From positions 1,932,001 to 1,996,000 of the forward strand of contig BJKQ01000009.1 in assembly GCA_006538405.1 (NCBI GenBank): a stretch of DNA of 64,000 bases, read 5' to 3'. Of the stretch, positions 46,287 to 62,354 are shown piece by piece; the stretch's first letter is position 1, and every line of letters begins with the position of its first letter. The stretch is from Hansfordia pulvinata. Lineage: Eukaryota; Ascomycota; Sordariomycetes; Xylariales. A program made the position numbers and the translations under genes. The notes under the pieces are model-generated. The model was not told the origin of the DNA, searched no databases, and worked only from the letters and a program-made list of their open reading frames with translations.

Positions 46287-47721
46287 AAAAAAAAAAAGGG
46301 CGAAGGGAAGGAGGCGCGTGGGAGCGGTAAGTGGGAAGTGGGAAGTGGTCCCCGGCTTGGCTTTTGAGGCTATACCCTTCCCACAGGAAGGCACCCTATA
46401 TACGAGTAGAGAGAGAGAGAGCCACCAGTCCGGATGGCGGCAAGCTGGGCGCTTGATGTTTCTTTTTTTCTCTTTTCTGGATTTACTTCGTCGTCTCCTT
46501 GTATTGCGATGTGTGTACCTTGTGCACTGCTTACCTGGACTCTTTCGCCATGTGGCCGTGGTTTGCCCGCCTTGTTAGTGAGCCCTGTTCTCAAGACCTG
46601 GGCGAGCTACCTACCTAACCTCGCGTTATTTCTGTCCCCTTCTGCGGCCAAAGGCCTGTCTCAGCTTTCGAACCAGAGCCCAATCAAGAAGCTGCCCTGT
46701 CGCGGAAAGCCACCCTCAGGAAACGCACAATCGCGTCGCACAGGAAATGAGGGGTGGTGAGACCGGCGAGGCGCGCGTTTTCTGTAGTGGGTTGTCCCGA
46801 CTCCTCGGTTGGACTCATCCCGCATTGTTTCGCACCCGGCGGCCGGAGAGCATGCACAGGGCCGCCGGGGCGCTGACCAACGCCGAGCACCAGTGCTACT
46901 TTTCTCGTTTTCTTCTCTTTTCTGTCCTGATGCGCCCGGGCGGAGATGCGTTTGGGAGGGCCCGCGGCGGTAGGGAAACCTCGATGGAGGGGCCCAACCG
47001 GACGGGACGGAGCCGGATACTGAGGCGACTTGAGGGAGGATGTTGGCCGGACCGTTTGTTGGTTACCGCTCTGGTTCCCAAGGTACATCGCTTACATGAC
47101 GGGTACCTATTCATCGTGTCTGGATCATGCGATCAGATGAAAGCGTACAGTGCTTGTGAAATTGACGGCAGTTACTCCGTATAGTCCATACCATACCAGA
47201 TGAGCGGAGGGGTCCTAAAGACACTCGCCACACCCCCTGCGCACTACGAGTACTCGTTCCCGTACGTACCCATAGTCGACCAGCACCGAGGCCTTGATCT
47301 AGAAGGCGTGAAGGCGGACCGGGATCTTTCGACGGCGAGCCGCCCAGATCGAGAGGGAGCGAGATGGATCCTCAGCCGCTGGAGCGCTGGGGCCGAGACG
47401 GTGGGGCATCGAGACGGGGGTTGCCGCCGGCCGTCACGTCACTAACTAATACTCGTAGTAACTCACACACCTACACACACACACACTCTCTCTCTCTCTC
47501 TGCTCTGCCACAGGGTTGTGCGGGTGCAGAGTTCCCAGCCGTGGCCCAGCCAGCCAGGAGGACGTGCCAGGGCTTGCCCCACTCTGCCCTGCTTCCATCC
47601 CCGTTTCACGATGGGCGCCCCTGTGGGAGGGCGGGGGCCTGCGGACCCCGTCATCAGTCGGATCTTGCCGCGGGCTCCTTGCTGGTATCCATGTACCTGC
47701 GTGCCTGCTGCTGCAAATCGT
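46287..47721. other. intergenic region left of the transposon
   Basis: No gene is supported. A (CA)n/(CT)n microsatellite spans about 47,465-47,502. Octamers TACGAGTA (46,401 and 47,245), TACTCGTA (47,450) and TACTCCGTA (47,173) occur here. Base composition is still GC-rich up to the transposon edge, so the RIP island has a sharp border. Confidence 0.55.
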
Positions 47722-47730
47722 AGGGCGTTG
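47722..47730. repeat. left target-site duplication (9 bp)
   Basis: AGGGCGTTG directly abuts the outer end of the left inverted repeat and is repeated exactly at 58,460-58,468 beyond the right one. A 9-bp duplication is characteristic of Mutator-like elements. Confidence 0.88.
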
Positions 47731-47824
47731 CAGGTTACAGCTCGCGGGGGGTTAAGCTACTTTTCGGACCTACACACCTCGCGGGGGTTTAAGATATATA
47801 TTAGATTAACGGTTAAGCATATGC
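47731..47824 (+). repeat. left terminal inverted repeat
   Basis: Begins CAGGTTACAGCTCGCGGGGG and ends at GGTTAAGCATATGC. It aligns to the reverse complement of 58,345-58,459. The left copy lacks about 20 bases between two CTCGCGGGGG units and differs by several transitions that are all A or T on the left where the right has G or C, consistent with stronger RIP here. Confidence 0.85.
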
Positions 47825-49267
47825 TTAACTTAATTAAGTTAAAGACCGGTCATCGCTTATTTATATAAGACTTAAATTATATATAACTTAATATTATATA
47901 TATTAATTATACGTTACATATATACTTAATAAAAACCTAATAAATCTTACACGGTTTTATTATATTCTCCCTTTTATTACGTTAAGTTAATTAAAATCGC
48001 TTACTTATAATATATTATTTAAGTTTATATCGATATTAATAATAATAAAGGGTAAGTTTAACCTTATATACATTATTTATATACATATATTAATTAAGTA
48101 TAAACTTAAAGCTTATTAATAATATTCTTAATCCGTTATCTTAAAAATATTATTATAATAAGTATATATCGACTTTATATTATATATATACTTATTAATT
48201 AAAATTTAAGGCTTATCTTAAATAATAATAATAATTAAGTATTAATTAAAGTTTAATAAATTATCGATAAAGGATAAAAACGTTAATAATATATTTATAA
48301 GATAATAATATTTATTAAGTATATATTTAAGCTTATTAATTATAATTATAATATATTAAAATAAGTAAGCGATATACTTAAGAGTTACGTATATATTAAT
48401 TATATAAACTTTTTAAATTATATAATTATAATATTTAATATAAATAATAACGTGTAAAAATAATATATAAAATAAGAAAATTTATTATATATTAATTATA
48501 TAATTATTAAATGTAATATCGATATTAAAGGTAAGTTAATATACGGAGTAGCCTTTAAGGATTAATTTAATATAAGTGTTAAATTTTTAAATATATTAAT
48601 TATATATATTAATTATATAGCTTTATTATTATATTTAAAACTTTTATTTTAAAGCTAATAAAAAAGGATAAACCGATTATATAATAATTATATATTAAGA
48701 ATTATAATTTTAAATACGCCTTAAATTAATTATTCGATTTTAAAAGGTATTATAAGTTTAAAGTAAGTAAGATTTATAAATAATAATATATAATATTTAT
48801 ATATTAATTATAATATAACGCTTTAAAGGTATAAGTTTTAAGTAAAGGGTAATAAAACGCACGGTATTTATAAGAGCTTAAGTAAGTTATAAATAATCAT
48901 ATATAATATATATATTAAATTGCTTAAAATTAACTTAATAAATAAGATTATTTATTAACTTATATCTTAATATAAGTATTTAATATAAGATTACCTTTAC
49001 ACCTTAAGTAATATATATTAATAATATATAATAATATAAACTCGGCTTTTAAAAGGTAATATAATAACACCTTATTTTATTAAGTAATAAGAATTATAAA
49101 AACATATATATATTATAAGTTAATTATATTTTAAGTATTAAGCTTATTATTTAATATCCCACCTCGCCTCCCTTTATAAGATACCTTTATAATTACGTTA
49201 AATTAAGCGACTTAATTACTTATACGTATATTATAAGTTAAATATATAAAGAGTTAAGAAATAAAAA

Positions 49268-49490
49268 GGGTTTTATTATTAATTATTAATAAAGCGTTTT
49301 AAATAATAATACATATATTAAATATATAAATAATAATAAGGTAAAATAATAATCTTTAATTATTAATAAGGCGTTTTAAGATAATAATATATATATTAAA
49401 TATATAAACGATAATAAGGTAAAATAATAATCTTTAATTATTAATAAAGCGTTTTAAAACGATAATATATATATTAAGTATATATATAAT
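49268..49490. repeat. 77-78-bp minisatellite, three copies
   Basis: The marker AA(A/G)GCGTTTTAA recurs at 49,291, 49,368 and 49,446, with the surrounding ATAATAATCTTTAATTATTAAT and TATTAAATATATAAA segments conserved between copies. Confidence 0.8.
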
Positions 49491-50349
49491 ATGCTTATAT
49501 TATTACTTTTTAACACGTTAAATAAAGAGGAAATCGATATTAAGTATATAAAAATACCTTTATTATTATTACTTTCTTATTATACTTTATAATTTAAAGA
49601 TAATAAAAATTAAGATCTTTATATAATTAATATAAGTTATAATATAAAGTTATCCTTACCGCCGCTCCTTTACCTTAATATATAAAAAGATATTAAGCAT
49701 ATAAAAAATAATATTATAAATAATAAGTAACCTTAACTTATTATAATTAAATATTAATAATTTACCCGGTATATATAATATATATCTCTTTACGTAATTA
49801 AAAGTCGTATATTATAAAAAGCGGTTATTTAAAGTACGAACCTTAAGGTATATTTAAAAAACCATTTATATACTTATCTTATAAATAATTAATTATTTAT
49901 ATATAAAAGCCTTATAAGTTTTTATATAAAGCATATATTAATTATATAATTAATTAAAATATAATTATATTATATATATTAAAGCGATAACGGTTATTAA
50001 TATATAAAGTAAAAAAAAGAAAATATTAAGTAAGTATTAATTATATATAAAGCTTAAATCTCGTTTCTTAATCGATTTAATTTAATTTACGCTTTTTATT
50101 TTTTTAATTATATTTACTTTTATTTATACTTTAAATTAATTAATAACTTTATATTTTATATACGCTTTATATATACTTACTTTTCTTCTTTTAAGATCGA
50201 TTCGCTCCGTTATATCGCTGGTAAAGTAAGATTTAAAGGGATCTTAAAGTAATAAAAGGCGGTAAAATTAATATATAAGGCCTTAAGCGCTTAAGTAAAG
50301 GTGAGCCTTTACCGCGTATATTATTAATATATATTAATATAATTAATTA

Positions 50350-50645
50350 AGTTAAAAATTAACGATTTAAAAAAGGATTATTTAAAAAGGTGTTAAGTAT
50401 ATATAAAATAAATAAAGTAAGTTAAGTTAAAAATTAACGATTTAATAAAGGATTATTTAAAAAGGTGTTAAGTATATATAAAGCGGATAAGGTAAGTTAA
50501 GTTAAAAATTAACGATTTAATAAAAGATTGCTTAATAAGGTGTTAAATATATATAAAGCGGATAAGGTAAGTTAAGTTAAAATTAACGATTTAATAAAAG
50601 ATTATTTAAAGAGGTGTTAAGTATATATAAAGCGGATAAGGTAAA
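50350..50645. repeat. 74-75-bp minisatellite, four copies
   Basis: The marker AACGATTTAA recurs at 50,361, 50,436, 50,511 and 50,585. Each unit also contains AAGGTGTTAA(G/A)TATATATAAA and a GTAAGTTAAGTTAAAA joint. The copies are close to identical despite heavy RIP. Confidence 0.85.
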
Positions 50646-53600
50646 TGAAGCTTATAATTATAAATTTAAAAAAGGATTATTAAGCTTAATTAACTTTAAA
50701 AAGGCGGTATATAATTAATTAATACTTAATATATACGGATTAAGCGAATTAAATAAATTATAAAGGTTAAAGCTTTTTTATTATTTTAAGAATAAGTAAT
50801 AGCTTAAAACCGATTATTAAATTCTTATTTATTAAGCATATACGTGTAATATGCTTAATTTAAAGTGTTTTATTAAGTTTTCTTTTATTTAATCCTTAAC
50901 TTAATTTCCTTAATTTTATTCTTTTTTATAATTAATTTCTTTATATTAAGTATAATTAATATAAGCTGATTATAAACGGGTTATATAAGGAGTTAAAAAA
51001 TATACTTAAAGATACCACTTATTAATATTAAATTATAATTAATAACGTTATTAATTTTAAAATACGATAACTCCTTTAAGTTCGTATGCTTTTAAGTATA
51101 TATTTAAGCTATAATAAGTATAAGCGATTTAAATTAAATTAATACGTTAACAATTTATAGCTTTTACTTACTTTAAAATTATAATTATAAATTAAGGAAT
51201 AAAAAGTATATACTTTTAATATATTAAGTATACGTGTTTATATCCTTTAACTCTTATAAGTTATATAAAAGGTAAACCTTAATATAATTATTATTAACCT
51301 TTTAAAAGTTCCGCTTAATATAAACTTTATAAAAGATTAATATATATTAAAGATATGTCTTTTAATAATAATAAGGGTCCCTTTTAATAAGGTACTCTTT
51401 TAAGGCTAATTTAATTAATAAAGTACGTAACATATATTAAGTATTCACTTACTTTATACTTAACCTTTATTTATATTTATTATAATAAATTGAATTTTAA
51501 AACTATTAATATAATAAAAACAAATAAAAAAGCTTATAACGTTAATAATTAATTAAAAAATAAATAAAAGGATAGCTTTATAAGTCTTTATTTTATAAGA
51601 ATTATAAAAGATAATAAAATAAGTTTTAAATCTTAATTTTATTAATAAGGTATATAAAACATATATAATTTACTTACGATTCACTTCGTTATCTTAATTA
51701 ATTATTAAAAAAGTATAAGTATATTTTATTAACTTATAAAAAAGGTTTATTTTAAATACTATTTAATTAAGAAACCGAAAAGCAAACTTATATATAAAGT
51801 ATATAATAAGCCACTTATTATTATTAAATTAAACGATATCTTAAATCCACTTATTATAAGTAAGCTTATCTTATTTAAAAGAAAACTCGCGTTAAGTATT
51901 TAATATAATTAATATATATAAGGCTTATATAAGGTATATAAATCGAACTTACGAATTAATAACCGTTTAAGTATTATAATAAGCGGCCTTACGGATTAAA
52001 AGTTAAATCCGGTCCTTAATATTTAAACTTATATAAATAACTTAAAAAGTATCTTAATTATATACTTTTTTTATAATATTAAATTAATAGCTTATAAGGA
52101 ATTAACTTATATTATATTAATTAAGGTCGTGTATATAAATAATATATAATATATATACGTTTCGTAACGGTTATAAAGTTAAGTTTAAGTAATTATTAAA
52201 GAATATCCTTTATAATAGCTTTTAATAAGCGAATAAGCGGGGGTAAGAAATACGAATAGCTGCTTTAATATATAATAAATATATATAAGTGTTAAATTAT
52301 ATTATATAAGATATATATATTAAAAAACATTAAATAAAAGTGTAAAATAGCTGGCTTTAAATTATATATATAATTATATCTTATATATATAATTAATATA
52401 TATTATAAATATAAGTTATTAATTTATATTATAAATCTTCCGCTTTAATTTAAAAGATTTAACTTAATAATAAGTATCTTATATTAAGCATATATTAAAT
52501 TAATATAATGCTTTTAAGTACCGGATATTAACACGATTAATATTTAAACGGATAGCATATATTATATATTATAACTCGTTATTAAAATTAATTAAATATT
52601 TAATATACTTAATTTAAGATTATACTTAATATATACGGATTATAAAGGGATTAAAAATTACCTTATTTTAAGTAAAGATTATAAAGTCCTGGTTTTTATA
52701 AGTATAATTCCCGGTTAATACACATTTAAATTAATTATATACTGCTTATTTACTCCGGATAAATTAATAAAAGCTAAAAACATTAATATATATAAGGTAT
52801 ATAATAAGTATAAAACGTACTTTTTAATCTCTTTTTTCACTTTTTTATTAAGCGTTTTTAAAGGCTTATTAAGCCTTTTATTATTTTTAATAAAAAAAGG
52901 AAATTACACTTTATTATATACGGTGTATAAGTTATATATAAATATTAAAGTATAACCGTATAATCGAATACTTAAGTAAGTTAATTATATATATTAAGCT
53001 TAATTATTCGATTTATAAGATTTAATAAGTTAAAGAGGTATATAAAAAGTATAAGCATAAAAAACGTATTTAAGGATATAATATTAAGTAAGGTTAACCT
53101 TTATGCTTTTAAAAGACCTTCGGTTAAGATTAAAGAACACTTATATAATTAATATATATATTATATATAAAGAGGATAAGCACACCTTCTTTTTATATTT
53201 TAAAATACTTGCTTTACTTTAATAATTATTAACTTTAATAAAAATAATGGTTTTAATATAAAAATAAAGCTTAAAATACCATTTTTATTAATAAAGGGGT
53301 ATTTAAGAATAATAACGAAGTCTTAAACTTTATAAATAATAATTTTATAATGCTTAAATTTATTAATATAAAGGCTATAACAATAAAGTGTATTTTACGT
53401 GTAAGGTTAATATATAAAGTGTATATAATTCATATAAATTACCTTTATTAATATAAAGTAAATAAGTAATAAAGGTTAAAATAAGGGTTTAATTAATTAA
53501 ACTTAAAATAACACGGTATATACTTAATATACGTTAATTATTAAAAATCGTTAAAAAACGAGTTAATATCGGTTTAAAAAAAGGATAAGGTTATTTTAAT

Positions 53601-53909
53601 AATTAAATAAGCTATATATATACGTAAAAGAAAATATAAAGATAAAGGGTAAAAAGTAAAGTAATAAAAGTATTAAACTTCTTAATATATACTTAACTTA
53701 CGTAATTATAAGAAAGATTATATTACTTTATATAAGGATTATTATTATATACCTTATATAAGCTTTAAAAAAGCTAAGAGAGTAACGGTGATAATATAAA
53801 AAAAAGATAAGTGAATTCTTAAGATTATTTAATTGCCCTTATATATACGAGGCGTATATTATATTAAAGGTTTAAAATATATAAATTAAAAAGGTAATAA
53901 AAGTAAGCG

Positions 53910-56230
<2,321 letters not shown>

Positions 56231-58344
56231 CTTTTTAAACCGTCTTAATTTTTTTTTACTTTTATACTTAATATATACTTATTATAAATTTATCTTATTA
56301 TTAAAAATTAACGGGTCCCTTTAAACTTTATATTAAGTATATATTACGTATTTATAACTTATCTTTAATCTTATTTAAAATAACTAACCGTAATTCTCGA
56401 TCCTTACTTAATATATATTAAGCTTACACTTATTTATTTCCTTATATTCTTTATCCTTTACCGGCGCACATATTTAAGTATATATTACACTTAAGCCTTA
56501 TTATTTTTAAACTCTTTTTAATTATTATAACCTTAAAACTTTTTAATAAGCTTATAAATATATCCGCTTTTTATATACGGTTAATAGATACCTTACTTAT
56601 ACCGCTTTATAAAAACTTATTATATATACTTATAACCGTAAGGGCCTTAATATTATTAAGCTTTATAAAGGTAAGCTTTTTAATAAGTGTTATTAATTAT
56701 TATTAACTTAATATATATAAACCTTATACTCCGTGTATAAACCTTTTTTCTTACTTTTAACTTAAACCTTACTTTTTAACTTTAAAGTAACCGGTTTAAG
56801 GTTTAAGTTTAACTTATTAACTTACTTTTATTTTTTTATTAACTTAATATATATAAAGGTTATATTAAATTACGTATACTTATATAATAAAACTTAATAT
56901 TAAACTCGTTAATGAATTCAATATCGGTAACGTTATAAAGGGTTAATATATATATAACGTACGTAAAGTATAAACGTAACTTATATAATACACTTAACGG
57001 TATTATAATACTCACGGATCGGGCCATTAATAAGAATATTATATATAAATAATTAATATATATAATATATATAAAGCATATATATTAACGCTTACTTTAA
57101 CTCCTTATAAAAGTTAATATAATATTAACCTTTAATTATTACGTATTTTAATAAAGTATTATTATATATAAATAAAGTATATATTAAGCGTTAATAAAGT
57201 TATTTATAACTTACTTTTATCCTTTTTAATAATATTAATATTACGATAAGTATTAACTTAAATTAATTTATAATTAATATATACTTAATATTATTAAAAA
57301 CGGGCTATTTACACGCTTTTAAATAAGTTTAACTTATATAATAATAAAGTTATTTTTTAAATTAATATATATTAAGTATATATTATACTTAAACTTATAT
57401 TAAGTTAATCCTTAATATATTATTTATACTTACGCTTAAAGCGTAATTAAATAAAGTAATTAAAGTTATAATTAATATATATAAAGCGTATAATAAAACT
57501 TTAAAAACTTATTATTAAGTATTAATATTAAATAAGGTGTTAACGTTTTTAAAGGTAATTATTTATATAATTAATATATATTAAGCATCGTATTAACCTT
57601 ATTATACTTATTATTTAATTATTTTTAAGTAAGTATTATCGTTACGTTAACTTATTATTTAATATATATAAAGTATATATTATATTTATAAATAATATAA
57701 TTATTATTATTAATATTATACTTTTAAATTTTTTATTAATATTACGTTAAGTATATACGTGGTATAAGCTTTTTATTAAGTTTTTAATTAAAATTAAAGT
57801 TAAATATTAAGCTTATATATATTAATATCTTTTAATTAAATATATATTAAATATACGTATTATAATATTAATTATAAGTGATTAAGTTTTAATTAATTTT
57901 AATAACGTTACTTATAACGTGTTAATATATACTTATTATATATTAAGTTAAGGTATATTATATAAAAATATTAAGTTATAATATTAATCGATATCTTAAT
58001 TATAAATAACTTTTATATAGTAAATATATTATTAATATATACTTAATAAGAGCGGGTTAAAGGATTAATATATATTAATTATATAAAATTATTATAAAAA
58101 AGAAGAAAGGAGGAAAGAAATAAAGGAAGTAAACGAAGTAAGTAAGTAAAAGGGGGGGCAGTACACATTTTAATTTATATATATATAAATTATTATAAAG
58201 TGTGTATTATATATAATAGGTGTTAAGGTAAAGCCTTACTTTTACTGACCTTATAAACGTTTACTTTATATTAAATAAAATATATTAAAGTGTAAGTTTA
58301 TTAATAATAGCTTCATATTAAATTCACTTAGCACTTTAAGTGTG

Positions 58345-58459
58345 GCATATGCTTAACCGCTAATCCAGCATATGTCTTTAACCCCTCGCGAGGTGTGTGG
58401 GTCCGAAAAGTGGAGCGACCCCCGCGAGCCACTAGTTACCCCCCGCGACCTGCACCCTC
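58345..58459 (-). repeat. right terminal inverted repeat
   Basis: In reverse complement it begins GAGGGTGCAGGTCGCGGGGG and ends GGTTAAGCATATGC. It contains three CGCGGGGG-type units, one more than the left copy, and is the better preserved, G+C-richer of the two ends. Confidence 0.85.
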
Positions 58460-58468
58460 AGGGCGTTG
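58460..58468. repeat. right target-site duplication (9 bp)
   Basis: AGGGCGTTG, identical to 47,722-47,730. It is followed immediately by a (TG)n run to about 58,496. Confidence 0.88.
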
Positions 58469-58693
58469 TGGGTGTGTGTGTGTGTGTGTGTGTGTGGGCC
58501 GCACCGGACGGCGCAATATAGCCGGCTGGGCTGGTCCCCTTGTTTCTTTCTTCTCGAAGCGCTGTGGCTTGCGATTACATACATTGATACAGTACCTGCT
58601 ACCTATGGGTACGAGTATGCACCTCTTATAGTCGATGCCGCCGCCCCTGAGCAGAGGGATGGGGGGGGCCTGGCGCTCTTGGCTGTCGAGATG

Positions 58694-59159
<466 letters not shown>

Positions 59160-60324
59160 ACGTGGGCCAACGGCCACAGCCAGGTGCAAAATCAGAGACG
59201 GGTTCCGGATGATATCAGACCATGTACTACGCGCCTTTCCAACCCCTCCCCGTGAAGAAACAGCCACACAAACAACTGTGAGTACGGTCTGCCGACACTC
59301 GAAAGACGGCTCTTGCCAGCGCCCACGGTTTCAAGTAGACAGGGCCCGCCGGGGGGGCGCTGGCACGGGCGCTCAGGACCAACACCTGCTCGTACCTACC
59401 TGTCCGGAGCAGAGAGAGGGCAAGCAAGAGGATGCGAGATGAACTTGTGCGGTCTTTGGGATGGCGGGAAGCCCCCTGTCGGTCGTCCATCAATCCCTAC
59501 CAGACGCCACGAGTACCTTGTGTACTCGTACGCGTACCTGACCTACCTCCTGGTGGTGGGCAAGCAATCTACTCGTACTACGGAGATGCTGCCGGCTCTG
59601 TGCGACCACAGTCATATTTGACACAAGATGGATGATGGGTGTCATGTCCAAGCCTTGACAGTCCGGAGTGCAGGTTTTTAATTTCTTCTTTTTTTTCTTC
59701 GTCTCCTCTTCTTGCGGGTTTCTTATTTATTTTCTTCTCTTTCTTTTCGTCGCGTCGTACAATCCATCCAGTCAGTCCGCGAGTCTCTGCACCCCCCCCG
59801 CAAATCAGCACATGTCGACGCGAGGCACCGAACGCCTCCGCGCAGCTTGTGACCGGCGACGGTTGTCGCGCGTTTGCACAATAGATTAAATGGCGTCACG
59901 GCTGAGCGAGCGTCGGGTTTGCGCCCCCTCAAACTCCACCTCCTGGAATCAGCAGGTGCGAAAGACGGCCGAGCCGCAACTCACAGGTAGGTCAGGTACT
60001 TGCACTGAGGTCCTCGGTGCAACTTTTGTTGTTTGCGAGTCTGTTGTGTCGGGACATTTCTGGAGGACGGTCGAAACGAAGCTTGCAGAAGCATGCCTAT
60101 CCCTGTCAGGGGCCCGCACGCCTGGGTCTTTTTGATCTTGTTCTATGTTTCTCCTTTTCAGCTCAGCTCGAGTGGCGGGCGGATCCGAGCCTGTCTGTGC
60201 CTGACTGACTGTCACTGGCGCGAGTGACCCCTGACAAGCATGAGGATCGAATGCTGTGCGCCGATCCACGTCGTTGGCACGCTGGGGACGTAGATACTAC
60301 ACAATGTGTGAGCCGGTTGGTAGG

Positions 60325-60331
60325 TATATAT
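60325..60331 (+). promoter_or_regulatory. possible TATA box of the AA9 gene
   Basis: TATATAT at 60,325 lies 315 bases before the ATG at 60640, compatible with a leader of about 270-290 bases that is C/T-rich. Confidence 0.4.
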
Positions 60332-60639
60332 CTGGCTGGAGCCGCGCTCTCGAGACTCCCTCACAGCTTTGCTCTCCACGCATCTCGTCGCATCAGGATT
60401 CGCCAGTCGCTCATTCATTCATTCACCCACCCCTTCTCTTCCCGCCCGGCCGCCCATCACTGGTTGATGCTTGCAGCTCTTTTTGTCCGTGTCATTCCTT
60501 CACGCTACCTTGCACTTATTCATTCTTCTCGTCTCGTCCACCCGCCAGCAGGGTGACGCCGGATCACACAACTTCAGACTACCCGTTGCAGACCTCTACC
60601 GCGAGAACCGCCGTCACGAAAACCAACCCGCCGCCCACC

Positions 60640-61681
60640 ATGTTCAAGACTCTGCTGTACGCCGCCGCCGCCCTGGCGCCCTCGGCCATGGGCCACGGCC
60701 ACGTCAAGCGGGTCCTGGCCGGCGGCAAGACGTACCCGGGCTTCGAGCCGTGGGGGCCGCTCGACCCGGACATGGTGTCGTGGGAGTTCACCACCGAGGA
60801 CGAGGGGCCCGTGCCGGCCGCCCAGCTCGGCACCGCCGACATCATCTGCCACCAGAACGCCAAGAACGCGCCGGCCTCGGTCCCCGTCACCCCGGGCCAG
60901 ACCATCCAGCTCGTCTCCTACAACGAGCAGGGCGGCTTCGAGCACCCCGGGCCCATCAGTGAGTGTCCCCTCCCCCCGGTGAACCCGTCGAAAGAGTGGT
61001 TTGCCTACTACCCTGCCCGGGCCAACACCCAAGGTCTGATGGCCCTGTGCTGTCCCTCCACTCTACTAACTCTCGCAAAGTGCACTACCTGGCCCCTTGC
61101 CCGGACGGGTGCGCCAACGCCAACAAGGAGGACCTCCAGTTCTCCAAGTTCTTCCACAGCGGGCTCGTCCAGCCCGGCGAGGCCGACGACCCGACCTGGG
61201 AGACCCAGAAGTGGGCCACCACCGAGATCCACAAGAACGTCGAGCAGGAGGGCGACGGCTTCATCGACACCTACCCCGTCACCATCCCCCAGGTCCCCGC
61301 CGGCGAGTACGTCCTGCAGTTCATGCGCATGGGCCTGCACATGGCCGACAAGGGCGAGGCCGAGTTCTATCCCCAGGTGGGTGGTTTCTTCTTTTCCATT
61401 CTCCTCTCCCCGCCCCCTTCCCGGTCCCAGGCCAGGAGACAGTCATTTCAGACACCTTTGCTCTCCGTCAACCCATCCCCCGCGGCAACATATTCGCTGA
61501 CTCTCCACAGTGCATCAACCTCAAGGTCTCCGCCGGCGGCGTCCAGAAGGCCTCGTCCTCCTACCCCACCGACGGTCTGTGCCCCATGGACATGTACCAC
61601 GAGAAGGACCAGGGCGTCACCATCGACATCTGGAAGAACCTCCAAAGTTACGAGATCCCCGGCCCTCCGGTCACTCTCTAG
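60640..61681 (+). CDS. AA9 lytic polysaccharide monooxygenase (former GH61)
   Basis: Secreted copper enzyme that oxidatively cleaves cellulose or related glucans. Exons 60640-60958, 61081-61376 and 61511-61681 encode 261 residues with no carbohydrate-binding module. An 18-residue signal peptide ends at Gly18, so mature His1 is His19 (HGHVKRVLAGG). The second copper His is His102 in EHPGPI, and the axial Tyr is Tyr203 in EFYPQC. His193 (GLHMAD) matches the conserved second-sphere His, and ADIICHQNA carries the disulphide Cys. Unusual: Glu201 stands where most AA9 enzymes have Gln, and LQFMRMGLH replaces the common LRHE-x-ALH. Introns have GTGAGT and GTGGGT donors; the first contains a clear CTAAC branch site. 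No other carbohydrate enzyme is nearby. Confidence 0.93.
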
Positions 61682-62354
61682 TTTCTTGGTCTCGCAACCG
61701 ACGGCCGGGAGACCCACGAAAGCCAAGTAAAGCATGGCGGCCGCAGGGGGGGCTGCGGCTTTGCGTTTCGAGGAGGCGGGCTGCCTGGATTTATGGCAGA
61801 GGCCTGCCTGGCCAGGGCAACGGAAAAGAATCACGGTCTATGATAACTTTTTTTTTTTTCACTTCGCTTCATATTCAATAGGGTACAACATAAGAATCCT
61901 TCTTCGAGCGTGAGTCAGTCTCATAGCTCAATTTTCTACCCTTTCTTGCCCGCTCGCGCTTGTGCCGTGCATCCTGTCCTCCCGGGCCGCGGCTGCAGAG
62001 TCGCAGTTCAGGTGCGTCGCGCAACGCCGACTCCCGTGTGAACCTGTGGCCTATTGGCTGAGAAGCATCCGCGCCTTTCACGGTCCAGCTTCACGTCGCC
62101 TCCCGATAAGACACATCGTTCTGATGGGGGGCCTCGGAAAGCGCACCCGCGAGCCGGACGTGAAGGTACACAGTCGGATAGGGGCATCGCGAGATTTTTG
62201 TGTAGATATGACTCCCACCCCCCCCCCCCCCCCGGCCCCCTTTTTTCTGCTGGCAAACCATCCTGGTTCCATCTGAGATTTACTCCACGGAGACATACCC
62301 AAGAGAAAACCCTGAAGAGAGAAAGAAACGGCTCCGCCCTCCTGATCATGAACA
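61682..62354. other. intergenic region
   Basis: No gene. Contains a T11-12 tract at about 61,849 and a C16 tract at about 62,218-62,233. Confidence 0.5.
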
